From Pseudovibrio flavus (GTDB lineage Bacteria > Pseudomonadota > Alphaproteobacteria > Rhizobiales > Stappiaceae), in the NCBI RefSeq assembly GCF_009711345.1, contig NZ_SMMA01000054.1:44810-108809 (forward strand): a stretch of DNA of 64,000 nt, written 5' to 3'. Below the pieces are notes generated by a model. It saw only the letters and a program-made list of their open reading frames with translations, did no database searches and had not been told where the DNA came from. Below are positions 1 to 8,859 of this stretch, piece by piece; the first letter of the stretch is position 1, and each line of letters starts with the position of its first letter. A program made the translations under genes and the position numbers.

Positions 1-2
1 CT

Positions 3-254
3 GGTTACGATCAGGTTCACCTTGGTCTGGTTGTTGTGCTTGCTCTGACCATCGGTCTGGTAACCCCACCATATGGCATCAGCTTGCTGATCGCTTCCCA
101 GATTGGCGGTGTGTCTTCGGTCAAAGCGTTCCTTGCAGTTATCCCGCTGATCTGCATTTCGCTGGCAGTTATCGCTCTGGGCATCATCTTCCCTGATGTC
201 TTCCTGATCCTGCCAAAGACATTCATGCCGGAGGCATTTGGCATCATTAGCTAA
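3..254 (+). CDS. TRAP transporter large permease, C-terminal fragment (DctM-like)
   Basis: The gene enters from the left edge; only about 83 C-terminal residues are visible. The segment starts GYDQVHLGLVVVLAL and continues with a TPPYG motif, then a final hydrophobic helix. This matches the end of the DctM membrane subunit of TRAP transporters, where GxDPVHFG and TPPxG are typical. The protein would lie in the inner membrane and couple sodium or proton flow to uptake of an organic acid delivered by a periplasmic binding protein. The substrate cannot be told from this fragment. A strong hairpin follows the stop, so this is probably the last gene of its operon. Confidence 0.85.
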   Translation, partial: GYDQVHLGLVVVLALTIGLVTPPYGISLLIASQIGGVSSVKAFLAVIPLICISLAVIALGIIFPDVFLILPKTFMPEAFGIIS

Positions 255-279
255 ACAAAACCAATAGTTTGAATTGGGC

Positions 280-310
280 AGATGGCTGGTTTCGACCAGC
301 CATCTCTTTC
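280..310 (+). terminator. Rho-independent terminator after the TRAP gene
   Basis: There is a perfect 11-bp stem (arms 280-290 and 295-305) with a TTCG tetraloop, followed by a short pyrimidine run CTTTC. It lies 26 bases after the TRAP permease stop and before the AEC carrier start. Confidence 0.7.
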
Positions 311-358
311 GCGTTTAAAAGCAGGCTTTCGCCGTTTACCCTTGTCAGGAAATAAGTC

Positions 359-1285
359 ATGACCGTTGCTCTTAATGCACTTTTGCCGGTTATCTTCGTC
401 GTCGTTCTTGGGTGGTTCTTAAAAAACAAAGGGATCATCAAGCTAGAGAGTTGGTCGGGGCTTGAGGCGCTGTGCTACTGGGTTTTATTTCCTGCAATCA
501 TTTTCAGAAATTTGGGAACGGCGAATTTCAGCGAAATGCCTGTTGGGGCGATGACCGTTGTGGTCCTTGGCACTTTTCTGAGCCTTTGCCTCATTACGCA
601 GTTACTCAAGCCAGCGCTTTGTCGCTGCTTCGGCTTTTCAGGACCACGTTTTACCTCTGTATTTCAAGGCATTGTAAGGTGGAACGCCTTCATCTCCATG
701 GGTGTTGCAGGCTCATTCATCGGGGAAGAAGGTGTGACGCTGCTGGCTATCGTTATCGCCTTGCAGGTGCCGCTGGTAAACGCTATCTGCGTAACGCAAA
801 TCTCCATCTACGCATCTGGTACAAAACCGAATTTCAAGAAGATCTTTCGTGATCTGGCAACCAACGCCTATGTAATTGCGACCTTGCTGGGCTTGGCGCT
901 TAACTTCTCCGGCCTTACGCTGCCAACAAGCGCCTATTCATTCATCTCCATGCTTGCAGGAGCTGCTTTGCCACTTGGCATGCTGTGCGTGGGTGCATCC
1001 ATTAATCTGGCAGCGCTGCGCAGACCAAGTACAGCCTTGCTGGTTGGTAGCTTGCCCCGCCTCTGTCTTGCACCGCTGCTTGCCTATGCACTTATCCTCT
1101 GGACCGGCCTTGAGCCGGTGGCCGCGGCTGCCGTTATCATCGCTTTTGCAACGCCTGCAGGTGGCGGTGCTTACCTGCTGGCAAAGCAGCTTGGCGGTGA
1201 TGCTGAGCTGATGGCGGAAATTCTTGTTTTCCAAACAGTTGTGGCTGTCTTTACGATGACTTTCTGGCTTTACGTGCTCTGTTAG
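359..1285 (+). CDS. AEC family transporter (auxin efflux carrier-like)
   Basis: This 308-residue protein is almost entirely hydrophobic, with about ten predicted membrane helices in two halves. It begins MTVALNALLPVIFVVVLGW, typical of the AEC/MdcF-type carriers of the bile/arsenite/riboflavin transporter superfamily. Conserved-looking elements include GLEALCYWVLFPAIIFRNL near residue 40 and a glycine-rich C-terminal half (LPLGMLCVGASI). Such proteins move organic acids or auxin-like compounds across the inner membrane. The substrate here is unknown. It stands alone between a TRAP operon and a GT2 operon on the same strand. Length is normal for the family (about 310). Confidence 0.85.
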   Translation: MTVALNALLPVIFVVVLGWFLKNKGIIKLESWSGLEALCYWVLFPAIIFRNLGTANFSEMPVGAMTVVVLGTFLSLCLITQLLKPALCRCFGFSGPRFTSVFQGIVRWNAFISMGVAGSFIGEEGVTLLAIVIALQVPLVNAICVTQISIYASGTKPNFKKIFRDLATNAYVIATLLGLALNFSGLTLPTSAYSFISMLAGAALPLGMLCVGASINLAALRRPSTALLVGSLPRLCLAPLLAYALILWTGLEPVAAAAVIIAFATPAGGGAYLLAKQLGGDAELMAEILVFQTVVAVFTMTFWLYVLC

Positions 1286-1439
1286 ATAACTGCTAAATTA
1301 AAGGGGTATAGCTCTTCAGGCGGAGAATTTAGTCTGGTGAGGCGGCGCGGGCCGGCGCGCGCCAGATACTTCTCTGCCTTCAGGTTGTCTTCAGGTTGAG
1401 ATTTTACCTCAGCCTTAATGCATAGAAGAGGCACCCCCG

Positions 1440-2174
1440 ATGAATATTCCAAGATTGTCGATTGTCATCATTACGCTGAATGAGGAAGTGCGGTTGCCGC
1501 GCTTGCTGTCTGACCTTGAGTGCCAGACTTGGAAAGACTTCGAGATCATCCACGTCGATAGCAACAGCACAGATAGCACCATTGATGTTTCGGCTGACTG
1601 GCAGCGCAAGTTTGCAAACTATTCAATTATAGAAATGGACAAGCGAGGCGTAAGTCTGGGTCGCAATACCGGCGCTTCTTATGCGCAAGGACAGCACATC
1701 CTTTTTCTGGATGCTGATGTGAGGCTCCATCCAAACTTCCTCTGGAATGCCATCTGCGAGCTTTACAACAAAGAGCTGGATGTAGCAGCCGTCTGTATGT
1801 CTGGCGAAGGTCTGCCGCTTAAACATCGCCTTGGGTACTCAGCTTTCAATCTCGGTATTCAGCTTACATCAGGCTTCTACCCAACAGCCGTTGGTGCCTG
1901 CATTTTCTCGACACCAGAAGCACATAACCTGATTGGCGGCTTTGACGAGCGCCTTCAGCTTTGTGAAGATTGCAACTACGCACTCAAGGCTAAGCGCGAA
2001 AAAAGCCTGCGGTTTGGTCTGCTGCGTACTAAGTTCTCCTTTGACCCGCGCCGCCTTAATCAGGATGGCACTTTGAAAACGGGACTGACCTACCTGAGAG
2101 CAAACGTGCACCGCTTTTTCAAAGGTGAGCTGTATCAGGGCGAGATCCGTTACGAGTTCGGACATTATAAATAG
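1440..2174 (+). CDS. Family 2 glycosyltransferase
   Basis: This 244-residue GT-A fold enzyme has the GT2 N-terminus (SIVIITLNEEVRLPRLL), the nucleotide-sugar motif FLDADVRL near residue 93, and an acceptor-region ED in the segment LCEDCNY. It has no signal peptide. The C-terminus (LRANVHRFFKGELY) resembles membrane-peripheral GT2 enzymes. It probably transfers a sugar to a lipid or polysaccharide acceptor at the cytoplasmic face; donor and acceptor are unknown. AGAGG lies 8 bases before the ATG. The next gene starts 11 bases after the stop and leads into a two-component system, so the enzyme may modify the envelope under that system's control. Confidence 0.85.
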   Translation: MNIPRLSIVIITLNEEVRLPRLLSDLECQTWKDFEIIHVDSNSTDSTIDVSADWQRKFANYSIIEMDKRGVSLGRNTGASYAQGQHILFLDADVRLHPNFLWNAICELYNKELDVAAVCMSGEGLPLKHRLGYSAFNLGIQLTSGFYPTAVGACIFSTPEAHNLIGGFDERLQLCEDCNYALKAKREKSLRFGLLRTKFSFDPRRLNQDGTLKTGLTYLRANVHRFFKGELYQGEIRYEFGHYK

Positions 2175-2185
2175 GCTTTGGTGTC

Positions 2186-3538
2186 ATGGCTGAACTCGCA
2201 TCCGCTTTTTCCGGTCCACTCGGGCTTGCCCTGTTGGCTGCCGTTGCATTTGGTGACGCGCTGATTGGTGTCAGTTTCTTCGTAATGGGAGAGGTTGCCT
2301 TTCTAGCAGCAGGTGCATTGTTTGCGATGACAGGGAGCCCGCTACCAATTGCGGTTGTCATGATCGCTGCTTGGCTGGCTGATCTGGCGAGCTTTCTGCT
2401 GGGCTATAAATTGGGAAGTCGCGGAGCTCTGCGGTTTTTAGGCAAAGCCAAAGCAAGAAAGGCATGGCGTAGAGCAGCGACAGCCCTTGCCAATTATCCT
2501 TTGTTCTTCGTTGTAGGCTCAAGGCTGCTTGGGCCAGTCGCGTGGATTACTCCGTTCATGGCAGGCTCCCTTTCTCTCTCGTTTCCGAGGTTTATGGCTG
2601 CTTCTGCGATAGGTGTGTTGCTGGGTGTGGGCCAGTTCTGCCTCTTCGGCGCGCTTGGGGCTACCGGCCTATCGCACGTGGGCTCCTACTGGGAGAGTAT
2701 TTCCGCGTTTGCTATGGAGCACTTGGTCGCCATCCTGTTCTTTGCAGCAATGGGCGCCAGCGTGGCTGCTATTTTAATTGTTCCGCGCTGGTCCAAGGCG
2801 ACAAAGTTTGCCGTTAGCACGCTAACGGCGACTTCAATTTTCGCTGCAACCAATCTGATCTACTTTTTCGGAACTGATGCCCATTCAATGACGGCTGAAG
2901 CGTTCCATGTTCGCACACAAAGCCTTTGTGAAGCGATAAAAGGACCGCTTGTCGTAAAACCGGGAAGAACCAGTCTGCATATGCCGCAACCGGTCAACGT
3001 GCTTTTGGTAAGCGATAAGAAACCAGAGCACATTATGCAGCAGATGGGATGGCACAAGAACCTGACCTACACGCGCGATAAGGTAGATTTTCTCACCTAC
3101 CTCAAGCTTCTGGGTCAAAACCTCCTGCCAATTTCAGAGCTGTATCTGGATGAAGCTCCGGCCGATAGCGCATTCCAACTTCCGGGGACTCTTTCCAAGC
3201 GAGTTCATATGCGCTGGTGGCGTGTGGGGGGAACCGATGAAAGGTCCATCTACTTCGGCGCAATCAGCAGAGACGAAGAGCTGGCAATCAAGTACTATCG
3301 CGCCATTCCGGCTATCTTGCATGACATCGCTCCAAATGTGGATGTTGACCGCGACGCGCTAGGCCAGCAGGTGCATGAAGTCTCCGGCTATGGCGTAAGT
3401 GGTTATGCGGTTTTGACCGAGCCCGTTGTGGAGAGCGCTGATCAAGACTATGAAACCGATGGCCGTCTATTGATAGTGAATGCGCACACAACAGCCCTCA
3501 CTCCGGCAGAAAAGAACTGTCTCTACAGAGAGGTTTAA
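2186..3538 (+). CDS. DedA-family membrane protein with C-terminal LssY-like domain
   Basis: This 450-residue protein has two parts. Residues 1 to about 200 are membrane-embedded and DedA/SNARE-associated-like: FFVMGEVAFLAAGAL, then SRLLGPVAWITPFMAG in the position of the DedA arginine/proline motif. Another helix lies near residues 210-225. The soluble remainder (about 240-440) resembles the LssY C-terminal domain: RTSLHMPQPVNVLLV, MRWWRVG and IYFGAISRDEELAI, with a final HEVSGYGVSGYAVLTEP. DedA proteins act in lipid-carrier or phospholipid transbilayer movement and in resistance to cationic peptides. The role of LssY_C is not known. It sits between a GT2 gene and a response regulator with gaps of about 10 bases, so they are probably cotranscribed. 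Confidence 0.8.
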   Translation: MAELASAFSGPLGLALLAAVAFGDALIGVSFFVMGEVAFLAAGALFAMTGSPLPIAVVMIAAWLADLASFLLGYKLGSRGALRFLGKAKARKAWRRAATALANYPLFFVVGSRLLGPVAWITPFMAGSLSLSFPRFMAASAIGVLLGVGQFCLFGALGATGLSHVGSYWESISAFAMEHLVAILFFAAMGASVAAILIVPRWSKATKFAVSTLTATSIFAATNLIYFFGTDAHSMTAEAFHVRTQSLCEAIKGPLVVKPGRTSLHMPQPVNVLLVSDKKPEHIMQQMGWHKNLTYTRDKVDFLTYLKLLGQNLLPISELYLDEAPADSAFQLPGTLSKRVHMRWWRVGGTDERSIYFGAISRDEELAIKYYRAIPAILHDIAPNVDVDRDALGQQVHEVSGYGVSGYAVLTEPVVESADQDYETDGRLLIVNAHTTALTPAEKNCLYREV

Positions 3539-3548
3539 GGAAGGTCTC

Positions 3549-4208
3549 ATGCGCGCTCTATTGGTTGAAGACGAGTTTCTGGTAGCAGATGCTATCAAGG
3601 TGATCATGGAGCGGTCAGGCTATCATGTCGATCATGTTGGTGATGGCGAAAGCGCAATTGAGGCTATCCATAGCACAGCGTTCGACATCATCATCCTAGA
3701 TCTGGGTCTGCCAAAAGCTGATGGGCTTTCAGTGCTTAAGGAGCTGCGCAAAACAGGCGCCGGTGTTCCGGTCATTATCCTGACAGCGCGTGAAGCCATT
3801 GAGAACCGGATTGAGGGACTAGACCTAGGCGCTGACGACTACCTTACCAAGCCTTTTGATATGGACGAGTTGCTCGCTCGTTGCCGCGCCTTGATCCGCC
3901 GCGCAAACGGCAGAGCGACTCCGATGCTGGAACATGGTCCGATTGCTGTAAATCCAGCATCGCAAACCGCGACCTATGAGGGGCGACGGGTCGAGCTGTC
4001 ACCTCTAGCGTTTCAGGTTCTTTCTGTGCTTTTGGAGCGTAAGGGTAGGGTGGTTTCCAAAGATGATCTTGCTGAAGTGCTTTATGGCTGGGATGAGAGC
4101 GCCGAAAGCAATACAGTCGAGGTCTACGTTTCTCAGGTTCGGCGGGCATTCTTTCCCAAGCTCATCAGAACCATTCGCGGGGTTGGGTACATAATCGACA
4201 AGGAGTGA
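3549..4208 (+). CDS. OmpR-family response regulator (QseB/PmrA-like)
   Basis: The gene encodes 219 residues. The N-terminal receiver starts MRALLVEDEFLVADAI, with acidic residues for Mg binding and phospho-acceptor Asp51 in IILDLGLPKADG. The switch Thr is in ILTAR and the Lys in YLTKPFD. A C-terminal winged helix (about 125-215) includes VELSPLAFQVLSVLLER and TIRGVGYIID. The ATG at 3549 is preferred to an upstream in-frame ATG at 3480, which lies inside the DedA gene; AAGGAAGG precedes it. The kinase gene follows after 5 bases, and the nearby YgiW-like gene recalls the enterobacterial ygiW-qseBC linkage. Likely targets are envelope genes including its own operon; this is inference. Confidence 0.9.
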   Translation: MRALLVEDEFLVADAIKVIMERSGYHVDHVGDGESAIEAIHSTAFDIIILDLGLPKADGLSVLKELRKTGAGVPVIILTAREAIENRIEGLDLGADDYLTKPFDMDELLARCRALIRRANGRATPMLEHGPIAVNPASQTATYEGRRVELSPLAFQVLSVLLERKGRVVSKDDLAEVLYGWDESAESNTVEVYVSQVRRAFFPKLIRTIRGVGYIIDKE

Positions 4209-4213
4209 GGTGA

Positions 4214-5581
4214 ATGCTGAAACGGTATATGCGCCGCATTGAGGCTGCACGTTCTATTCGCCTGCGTTTGTTGATGGTTCTTATTCCGGTGCTGGTCGTC
4301 GTTTGGGCGGTCGCATCTCTAATCGTCTACATTTTCGCTTACTTCGTCTTCATGGACACCATGCAGGAGCAGATGCTTCGCATGGCAACTGTTGCAGCGG
4401 ACGTTCATCAAAGCACCATCGCTCGGCCAAAGTGGGACGGGACTGACGATGATGATGTAGATGAAAAGCACGAGCTAAAACGAAAGGACGACTATGTGGT
4501 CGTCATTCGAGATAGCGACGGCAATACGCTCCACCAGTCCCACAGCACGCTCCATTTCCCTAATGATCTGCCCTATGGCCGCAGTGAAGTGACAGTCGCC
4601 AACAGATCGTGGCTTGTGCTGCATATGAAGGCTGAGGACGGCGCGCGGTCTTTCATTATCGCCAGCCGTGAAAACGAGGTCGATGAAGTTATTCGCAGCT
4701 TGGCAGCATCTGCGGCTTTGCCGTTGTTTTTGGTTTTCAGTCTCTCTCTTATCACCGTGGTCTGGCTGGTTGGCTCAGGCTTGAAGCCTCTTAATCAGCT
4801 TTCTTCTGCCTTGAATGGCCGAAAACCAGATCAGCTGGAAGCCATTGAAGAGCAAGGGCAGGTCAAAGAGCTGCTGCCAATCGTTAAAGCGCTGAATGCT
4901 CTGTTCGCTAGAATTAGACGGTTCATGGATCGTGAGCGTCGTTTCATTGACGACGCTGCTCATGAACTGCGTACGCCTTTGACCGTCGTGAAGGCGCAAT
5001 GTCAGGCGATTGACGAAACCCGCCTTGATGATGTGACTAAGCAGCGGATCGGACACATTCTAACGGGCGTAGACAGGGCAAATGCCATCTGCAACCAGTT
5101 GCTTGCTCAGGCAAGGGCTGAGCAGCCGAACGCTGCAATGAATGATGTAGACCTTAAGCCGCTTCTCTTTGGTCTGGTAGGTGAAATGGATGCACTTGCG
5201 CAGCAGCGCGGGTGTGAGCTTTCCGCCGAGAATGTGGAAACGGTGCCAACGGCATACGTATCTCAGTCCGATCTTTGGATGATCCTTCGCAATATTTTGG
5301 AAAACGCAATTCGCTTCGCAGGCGACGGCGGAGAGGTTCAGCTCTCATGCCAGCTTGTGAACGGGCAAACAGTGATTGCGGTTGAAGATAGCGGTCCGGG
5401 TATTGATAAAAGCGAGCGCGGTAAAGTGTTTGAGCGCTTCTATAGCACCAACGTTTCCGAAGGCGCTGGTTTGGGTCTTTCTATCGTCAATGCACTGGCC
5501 AATCGAAACCGGCTTGATGTTGTCGTGTGTGATCCGCTCCATCTAACCGGTGCAAGGTTCGAACTTCACTTCCCTCGCTAA
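4214..5581 (+). CDS. Sensor histidine kinase (QseC/PmrB-like)
   Basis: The gene encodes 455 residues. Transmembrane helices lie at about 18-42 and 158-180 and flank a periplasmic domain of about 115 residues. That domain has an acidic cluster at 78-87 (DDDD V DE then HE), a possible cation or peptide sensor. A HAMP-like linker leads to a HisKA domain with phospho-acceptor His250 in DDAAHELRTPL. The ATPase has N box NILENAIRFA, G1 EDSGPGID and G2 GAGLGLSIV, so all catalytic motifs are present. It pairs with the response regulator 5 bases upstream. Opposing terminator-like hairpins follow the stop. Confidence 0.9.
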   Translation: MLKRYMRRIEAARSIRLRLLMVLIPVLVVVWAVASLIVYIFAYFVFMDTMQEQMLRMATVAADVHQSTIARPKWDGTDDDDVDEKHELKRKDDYVVVIRDSDGNTLHQSHSTLHFPNDLPYGRSEVTVANRSWLVLHMKAEDGARSFIIASRENEVDEVIRSLAASAALPLFLVFSLSLITVVWLVGSGLKPLNQLSSALNGRKPDQLEAIEEQGQVKELLPIVKALNALFARIRRFMDRERRFIDDAAHELRTPLTVVKAQCQAIDETRLDDVTKQRIGHILTGVDRANAICNQLLAQARAEQPNAAMNDVDLKPLLFGLVGEMDALAQQRGCELSAENVETVPTAYVSQSDLWMILRNILENAIRFAGDGGEVQLSCQLVNGQTVIAVEDSGPGIDKSERGKVFERFYSTNVSEGAGLGLSIVNALANRNRLDVVVCDPLHLTGARFELHFPR

Positions 5582-5603
5582 AGGCAGATGCAGCCAAAAA
5601 AAG

Positions 5604-5623
5604 AGCCGCAGTAAACTGCGGCT
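5604..5623 (-). terminator. Terminator-like hairpin between convergent genes
   Basis: An 8-bp perfect stem (AGCCGCAG/CTGCGGCT) with a 4-base loop is followed on the minus strand by a run of seven T (plus-strand aaaaaaa at 5596-5602). It can act as a terminator for minus-strand transcription and lies just past the kinase stop, so it may serve as a back-up for the convergent YgiW-like gene. Confidence 0.5.
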
Positions 5624-5719
5624 AGTTGGTTGGACATCAGGATCTATTAGGGAGGAAGAAAGGATCTGGCTCGAACGGCCAAAGCCGTTAGGGAAGGTCG
5701 GAGAAAAGAAAAAGAAAGA

Positions 5720-5746
5720 GAGGAATGCCCGGGGTAGGCGTTCCTC
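5720..5746 (-). terminator. Terminator of the YgiW-like gene
   Basis: The stem GAGGAA-T-GCC/GGC-G-TTCCTC is followed on the minus strand by a T-rich tract (plus-strand purine run at about 5697-5719). It begins 38 bases past the stop of the minus-strand OB-fold gene. Confidence 0.6.
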
Positions 5747-5783
5747 TTCTTAGTTGGGCTATCAAGGCAATGGCCGCTTTGTC

Positions 5784-6203
5784 TTACTGCACGACGATGA
5801 TGTGTTTTGCATCAAGATGCGCAGTACCGAACAACGGCTTCTCGTATTCGCCGAAAACGCGAATTGTGGCGGTATCGTTGAGCACGTAATCGCCTTTTCT
5901 GCTCACTTCCATTTCAACTTCCTGCACACCGTCGCTGAACACGAAGGTGTTCTTGTCGATCTGACGGATGATCTTGCCTTCAACAACGACATCTTGATCA
6001 GAAAACAGGCTCGCGCCTGCGATCATGTCGGCGATGCTGGTTGTCTCAACTGGGCCGGTGTAGGAGATTTCACCGCGCTTGCGGTGGTTGTCGCGATCGC
6101 CATCACCGTCGTGATCGCCGCCTGCAAAAGCAGCGCCAGAGAAGAGTAGGGAGGTTGCGACTGCGGTAGCAATCAGGGAGGTCTTACGGGAGATAAAAGT
6201 CAT
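5784..6203 (-). CDS. Periplasmic YgiW/YdeI-family OB-fold stress protein
   Basis: This 139-residue precursor starts at MTFISRKTSLIATAV, a clear signal peptide ending AFAGG. The mature protein opens with an Asp/His-rich stretch (GDHDGDGDRDNHRKR), then a bacterial OB-fold: the ETTSIADMIAG-type helix, DVVVEGKIIRQID, YVLNDTATIRVFGEYE. Family members include E. coli YgiW (stress tolerance) and YdeI. The start at 6203 is chosen because the upstream in-frame extension lacks signal character. It is convergent with the QseBC-like pair; in enterobacteria ygiW stands beside qseBC. The Asp/His stretch could bind divalent cations, which is inference. Confidence 0.85.
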   Translation of the reverse strand: MTFISRKTSLIATAVATSLLFSGAAFAGGDHDGDGDRDNHRKRGEISYTGPVETTSIADMIAGASLFSDQDVVVEGKIIRQIDKNTFVFSDGVQEVEMEVSRKGDYVLNDTATIRVFGEYEKPLFGTAHLDAKHIIVVQ

Positions 6204-6691
6204 TTTGATGGGCCTTCTTGTTTGGAACAAGTGCAATAGGCACCGCCAACCTGAAGCCAATCTGAAGGGCGCAATTCTCTCTTAAAAAATACTGATGAGC
6301 GGTGATCGAGCCTGCCAAAGGGGCTGCGTAATTTAACCTAAGGTGGTGATCTGGGCTGCGAAATCTGTGCTAATTGTCTGGAACTAAAGTGTAATTCCTT
6401 TGAAGGCGCACGGATAACAGAGTAATTTACATCTTATGCGAAGGCCCGGAACTTGGTGGATGTAAAACAAACAAAAACCAAGTTTTTCTCACCAAGCAGT
6501 TCGCAGTTTCCGTCTATTTCAGAGGTTATTTGGCTCTCCGATAAATACTCAATTTTCACGGCTTGCTTGTATCTTCATTAATCCTTTGTCGATAATTAGC
6601 ACTTAGTTTTGAGAGTGGTGTTTTTACCGGAGGGGCGAGCCCTTGTGACTCTAAGGGCTTCGGTAATAACGCCTAGTAAGTGAGTTGCTGC
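6204..6691. other. Intergenic region between divergent genes, with a structured leader
   Basis: These 488 bases separate the start of the YgiW-like gene from the start of the GGDEF-EAL regulator, so promoters for both must lie here. I see no convincing ORF. The most notable element is a stem-loop close to the right end (listed separately). Confidence 0.6.
6626..6664 (+). promoter_or_regulatory. Stem-loop in the 5' leader of the GGDEF-EAL gene
   Basis: An inner perfect 7-bp stem, AGCCCTT (6638-6644) with AAGGGCT (6653-6659), is enclosed by ACCG (6626-6629) and CGGT (6661-6664). It ends 27 bases before the ATG at 6692 and has no T run, so it is not a plain terminator. I could not match it to a known riboswitch consensus. 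Confidence 0.4.
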
Positions 6692-8839
6692 ATGTCCGTA
6701 ATTGTTATTGTTGATGATCGTGCGATTAACCGGAGTATTTTAAACCGGTTAGCGCTTGCTGTTGACGATAGCGTGGAGACTAAGTGCTTTTCCAAGGCAT
6801 CTGAAGCGCTCGCTTATATGCGTCAGTCACCACCTGATCTCGTTGTTACAGACTACAGCATGCCGGAAATGGACGGCGCAGAGCTTACCGGTCAGTTGCG
6901 TGCAACACCGGGCTGTAGCGATGTTCCGGTTATTGTGATTACCGTTTTTACAGAGCGCGTGTTTCGCATCAAAGCGTTGGAAGCAGGCGCGACTGACTTC
7001 TTGCAAAGTCCTGTAGATCATAACGAATTCCTAAGCCGCGCCCGTAACCTTCTGGCACTGCGCAAAGAGCAGCTTGCCGCCAAGAACAGGGCGAGCGATC
7101 TGGAAAACCAGCTCTCCAGCGTTGAGCAGCGCCATCTGGTGGCTCTGCGTGACACCAAGGAGCAGCTGGGACAGGTTATCGATAGCGTGCCGGCGTTGAT
7201 TACCGCAGTTGATCCCAGCGGCGTGTGCTCCTTTGCGAACACGTCTTGGGCTAGCTTTGTTGGAACTCCGCTTTCGGAGATCGTCGGGCGTCCGCTACGG
7301 GGCGAGCTGGGCAATCTAACGAACGATAGTAACCGTAGGCTTGATCGCAAAGTATTCCTTTATGGCAGGCCACTGCCTCCATACGAGGTGGAGGTAATTG
7401 CCCCGGAAGGCAAGCGCAGCCACTTTCTGGTTACGAAGGATCCGCTCAAGGATAGTAACGGCGCGATTACCCATGTGGTAACGACAGCAACCGACATCAC
7501 TGACCGCAAACGGGCAGAAGCGCATCTCATTCATATTGCGCACCATGACTCGCTGACGAACCTTCCAAACCGCACCTATCTTAGCCAACGAATTGACGAG
7601 GAAATCGCATCACGCCGCAAGAACGGTGGATCGTTTGCTCTGCATTTCCTTGATCTTGACCGCTTTAAATCAATCAACGATGCGTTGGGCCATCGCACTG
7701 GCGATCGCTATCTTGAAATGGTTGCCGAGCGTCTTCAAAGCTGTGTCGGGCACAAGGATATGGTCGCTCGCCTTGGTGGTGACGAGTTCGCCATCATGCA
7801 GACCGACCTTCAGCGGCCAGATGACGCTACCGCTCTGGCGCGGCGTATTGTGGAAGTGATCGAAGAGCCGTTCTATCTGGACGGACAAGAGCTGCGCACT
7901 TCGGCAAGTATCGGCATTACGCGCTTTCCGCAGGATGGCACCAGCAGCGATGAACTGCTCCGCCATGCTGATATGGCTATGTACCAATCCAAGGCAGAGG
8001 GCGGCAACGTCTATCGCCTGTTCGCTTTCAGCATGGACCAGTACGCACGCGAGTCCATCGCTCTGGAAACTGATCTGCGCCAAGCGCTGCTTTCTGACCA
8101 GCTTGAGCTTTACTATCAGCCGCAGGTGGACATTGGTACGGGCCGCATTTTCGGCGCTGAGGCATTGCTGCGCTGGCACCGACCGGGCGCCGGGCTTGTT
8201 GCTCCCGATGCGTTTTTAGGCATAGCTGAGGAAACCGGACTTATTCTGCCAATTGGTGAATGGGTGCTGATGGAAGCGTGCCGCGAGGCCAAGCGTTGGC
8301 ACGAAGCGGGATATGAAGACCTGAAGGTCGCCGTCAATCTATCACCTACACAGTTCCGCAAGCAGGTGGTGCCTGACATGGTGGCAGCAGCGCTTTCTTC
8401 TACGCGCCTGCCGGCTAGCGCTTTGGAGCTGGAGATTACAGAACACATCGTTATGCATGGTTCGGAAGCCGTCGAGAATGATCTGAAAGCCATTCAGCGA
8501 CTAGGCTGCAAGATCTCCATCGATGACTTTGGTACCGGCTATTCATCGCTTATGTATCTCAGCCGTTTTTCTATCAACGGCTTGAAGATCGACCGCGCAT
8601 TCACGCGCAGTATCGGAACGGAATCGAACAACACAGCAATTGCCAAGGCAATTGTTGGTCTGGGTACCAGTTTGGGCCTGGGCGTATTGGCAGAGGGCGT
8701 CGAGACGGAAGACCAAGCCCACTATCTGCTATCAATTGGCTGCGCTCAGGCGCAGGGATACTACTATGGAAAGCCTATGCCGGCCTCCGCGTTTTTGGAG
8801 TTAGTGGCTGGGCAGCATTGTCAGGATGAACTTGCCTGA
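6692..8839 (+). CDS. Response regulator REC-PAS-GGDEF-EAL, c-di-GMP turnover protein (rpf-locus output)
   Basis: The gene encodes 715 residues. A receiver (about 1-120) has phospho-acceptor Asp54 in [13 protein letters not shown] coiled linker (about 130-160) leads to a PAS domain (about 160-280, ending [13 protein letters not shown]). The GGDEF domain has an intact GGDEF at 362-366; the inhibitory site reads GHKD instead of RxxD. The EAL domain starts EALLRWH at 490 and keeps the Asn of VNLSPTQFR, Glu of [24 protein letters not shown] and AEGVET. Both cyclase and phosphodiesterase motifs are therefore present, so net activity cannot be predicted. An alternative GTG start lies 12 bases upstream. 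The RpfC-like kinase gene follows after 20 bases and is the likely phosphodonor. Confidence 0.9.
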   Translation: MSVIVIVDDRAINRSILNRLALAVDDSVETKCFSKASEALAYMRQSPPDLVVTDYSMPEMDGAELTGQLRATPGCSDVPVIVITVFTERVFRIKALEAGATDFLQSPVDHNEFLSRARNLLALRKEQLAAKNRASDLENQLSSVEQRHLVALRDTKEQLGQVIDSVPALITAVDPSGVCSFANTSWASFVGTPLSEIVGRPLRGELGNLTNDSNRRLDRKVFLYGRPLPPYEVEVIAPEGKRSHFLVTKDPLKDSNGAITHVVTTATDITDRKRAEAHLIHIAHHDSLTNLPNRTYLSQRIDEEIASRRKNGGSFALHFLDLDRFKSINDALGHRTGDRYLEMVAERLQSCVGHKDMVARLGGDEFAIMQTDLQRPDDATALARRIVEVIEEPFYLDGQELRTSASIGITRFPQDGTSSDELLRHADMAMYQSKAEGGNVYRLFAFSMDQYARESIALETDLRQALLSDQLELYYQPQVDIGTGRIFGAEALLRWHRPGAGLVAPDAFLGIAEETGLILPIGEWVLMEACREAKRWHEAGYEDLKVAVNLSPTQFRKQVVPDMVAAALSSTRLPASALELEITEHIVMHGSEAVENDLKAIQRLGCKISIDDFGTGYSSLMYLSRFSINGLKIDRAFTRSIGTESNNTAIAKAIVGLGTSLGLGVLAEGVETEDQAHYLLSIGCAQAQGYYYGKPMPASAFLELVAGQHCQDELA

Positions 8840-8859
8840 ACAACAATGCTCTGAGGGGG

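Noticed and set aside
1320..1370. GC-rich palindromic stretch (ggcggcgcgggccggcgcgcgcc) before the GT2 gene
   Set aside because: It has no T run and no clear single stem; I cannot support a terminator or operator call.
6626..6664. A c-di-GMP riboswitch before the GGDEF-EAL gene
   Set aside because: The stem-loop lacks the conserved tetraloop and receptor sequences of the known c-di-GMP classes; it is kept only as an unassigned leader structure.
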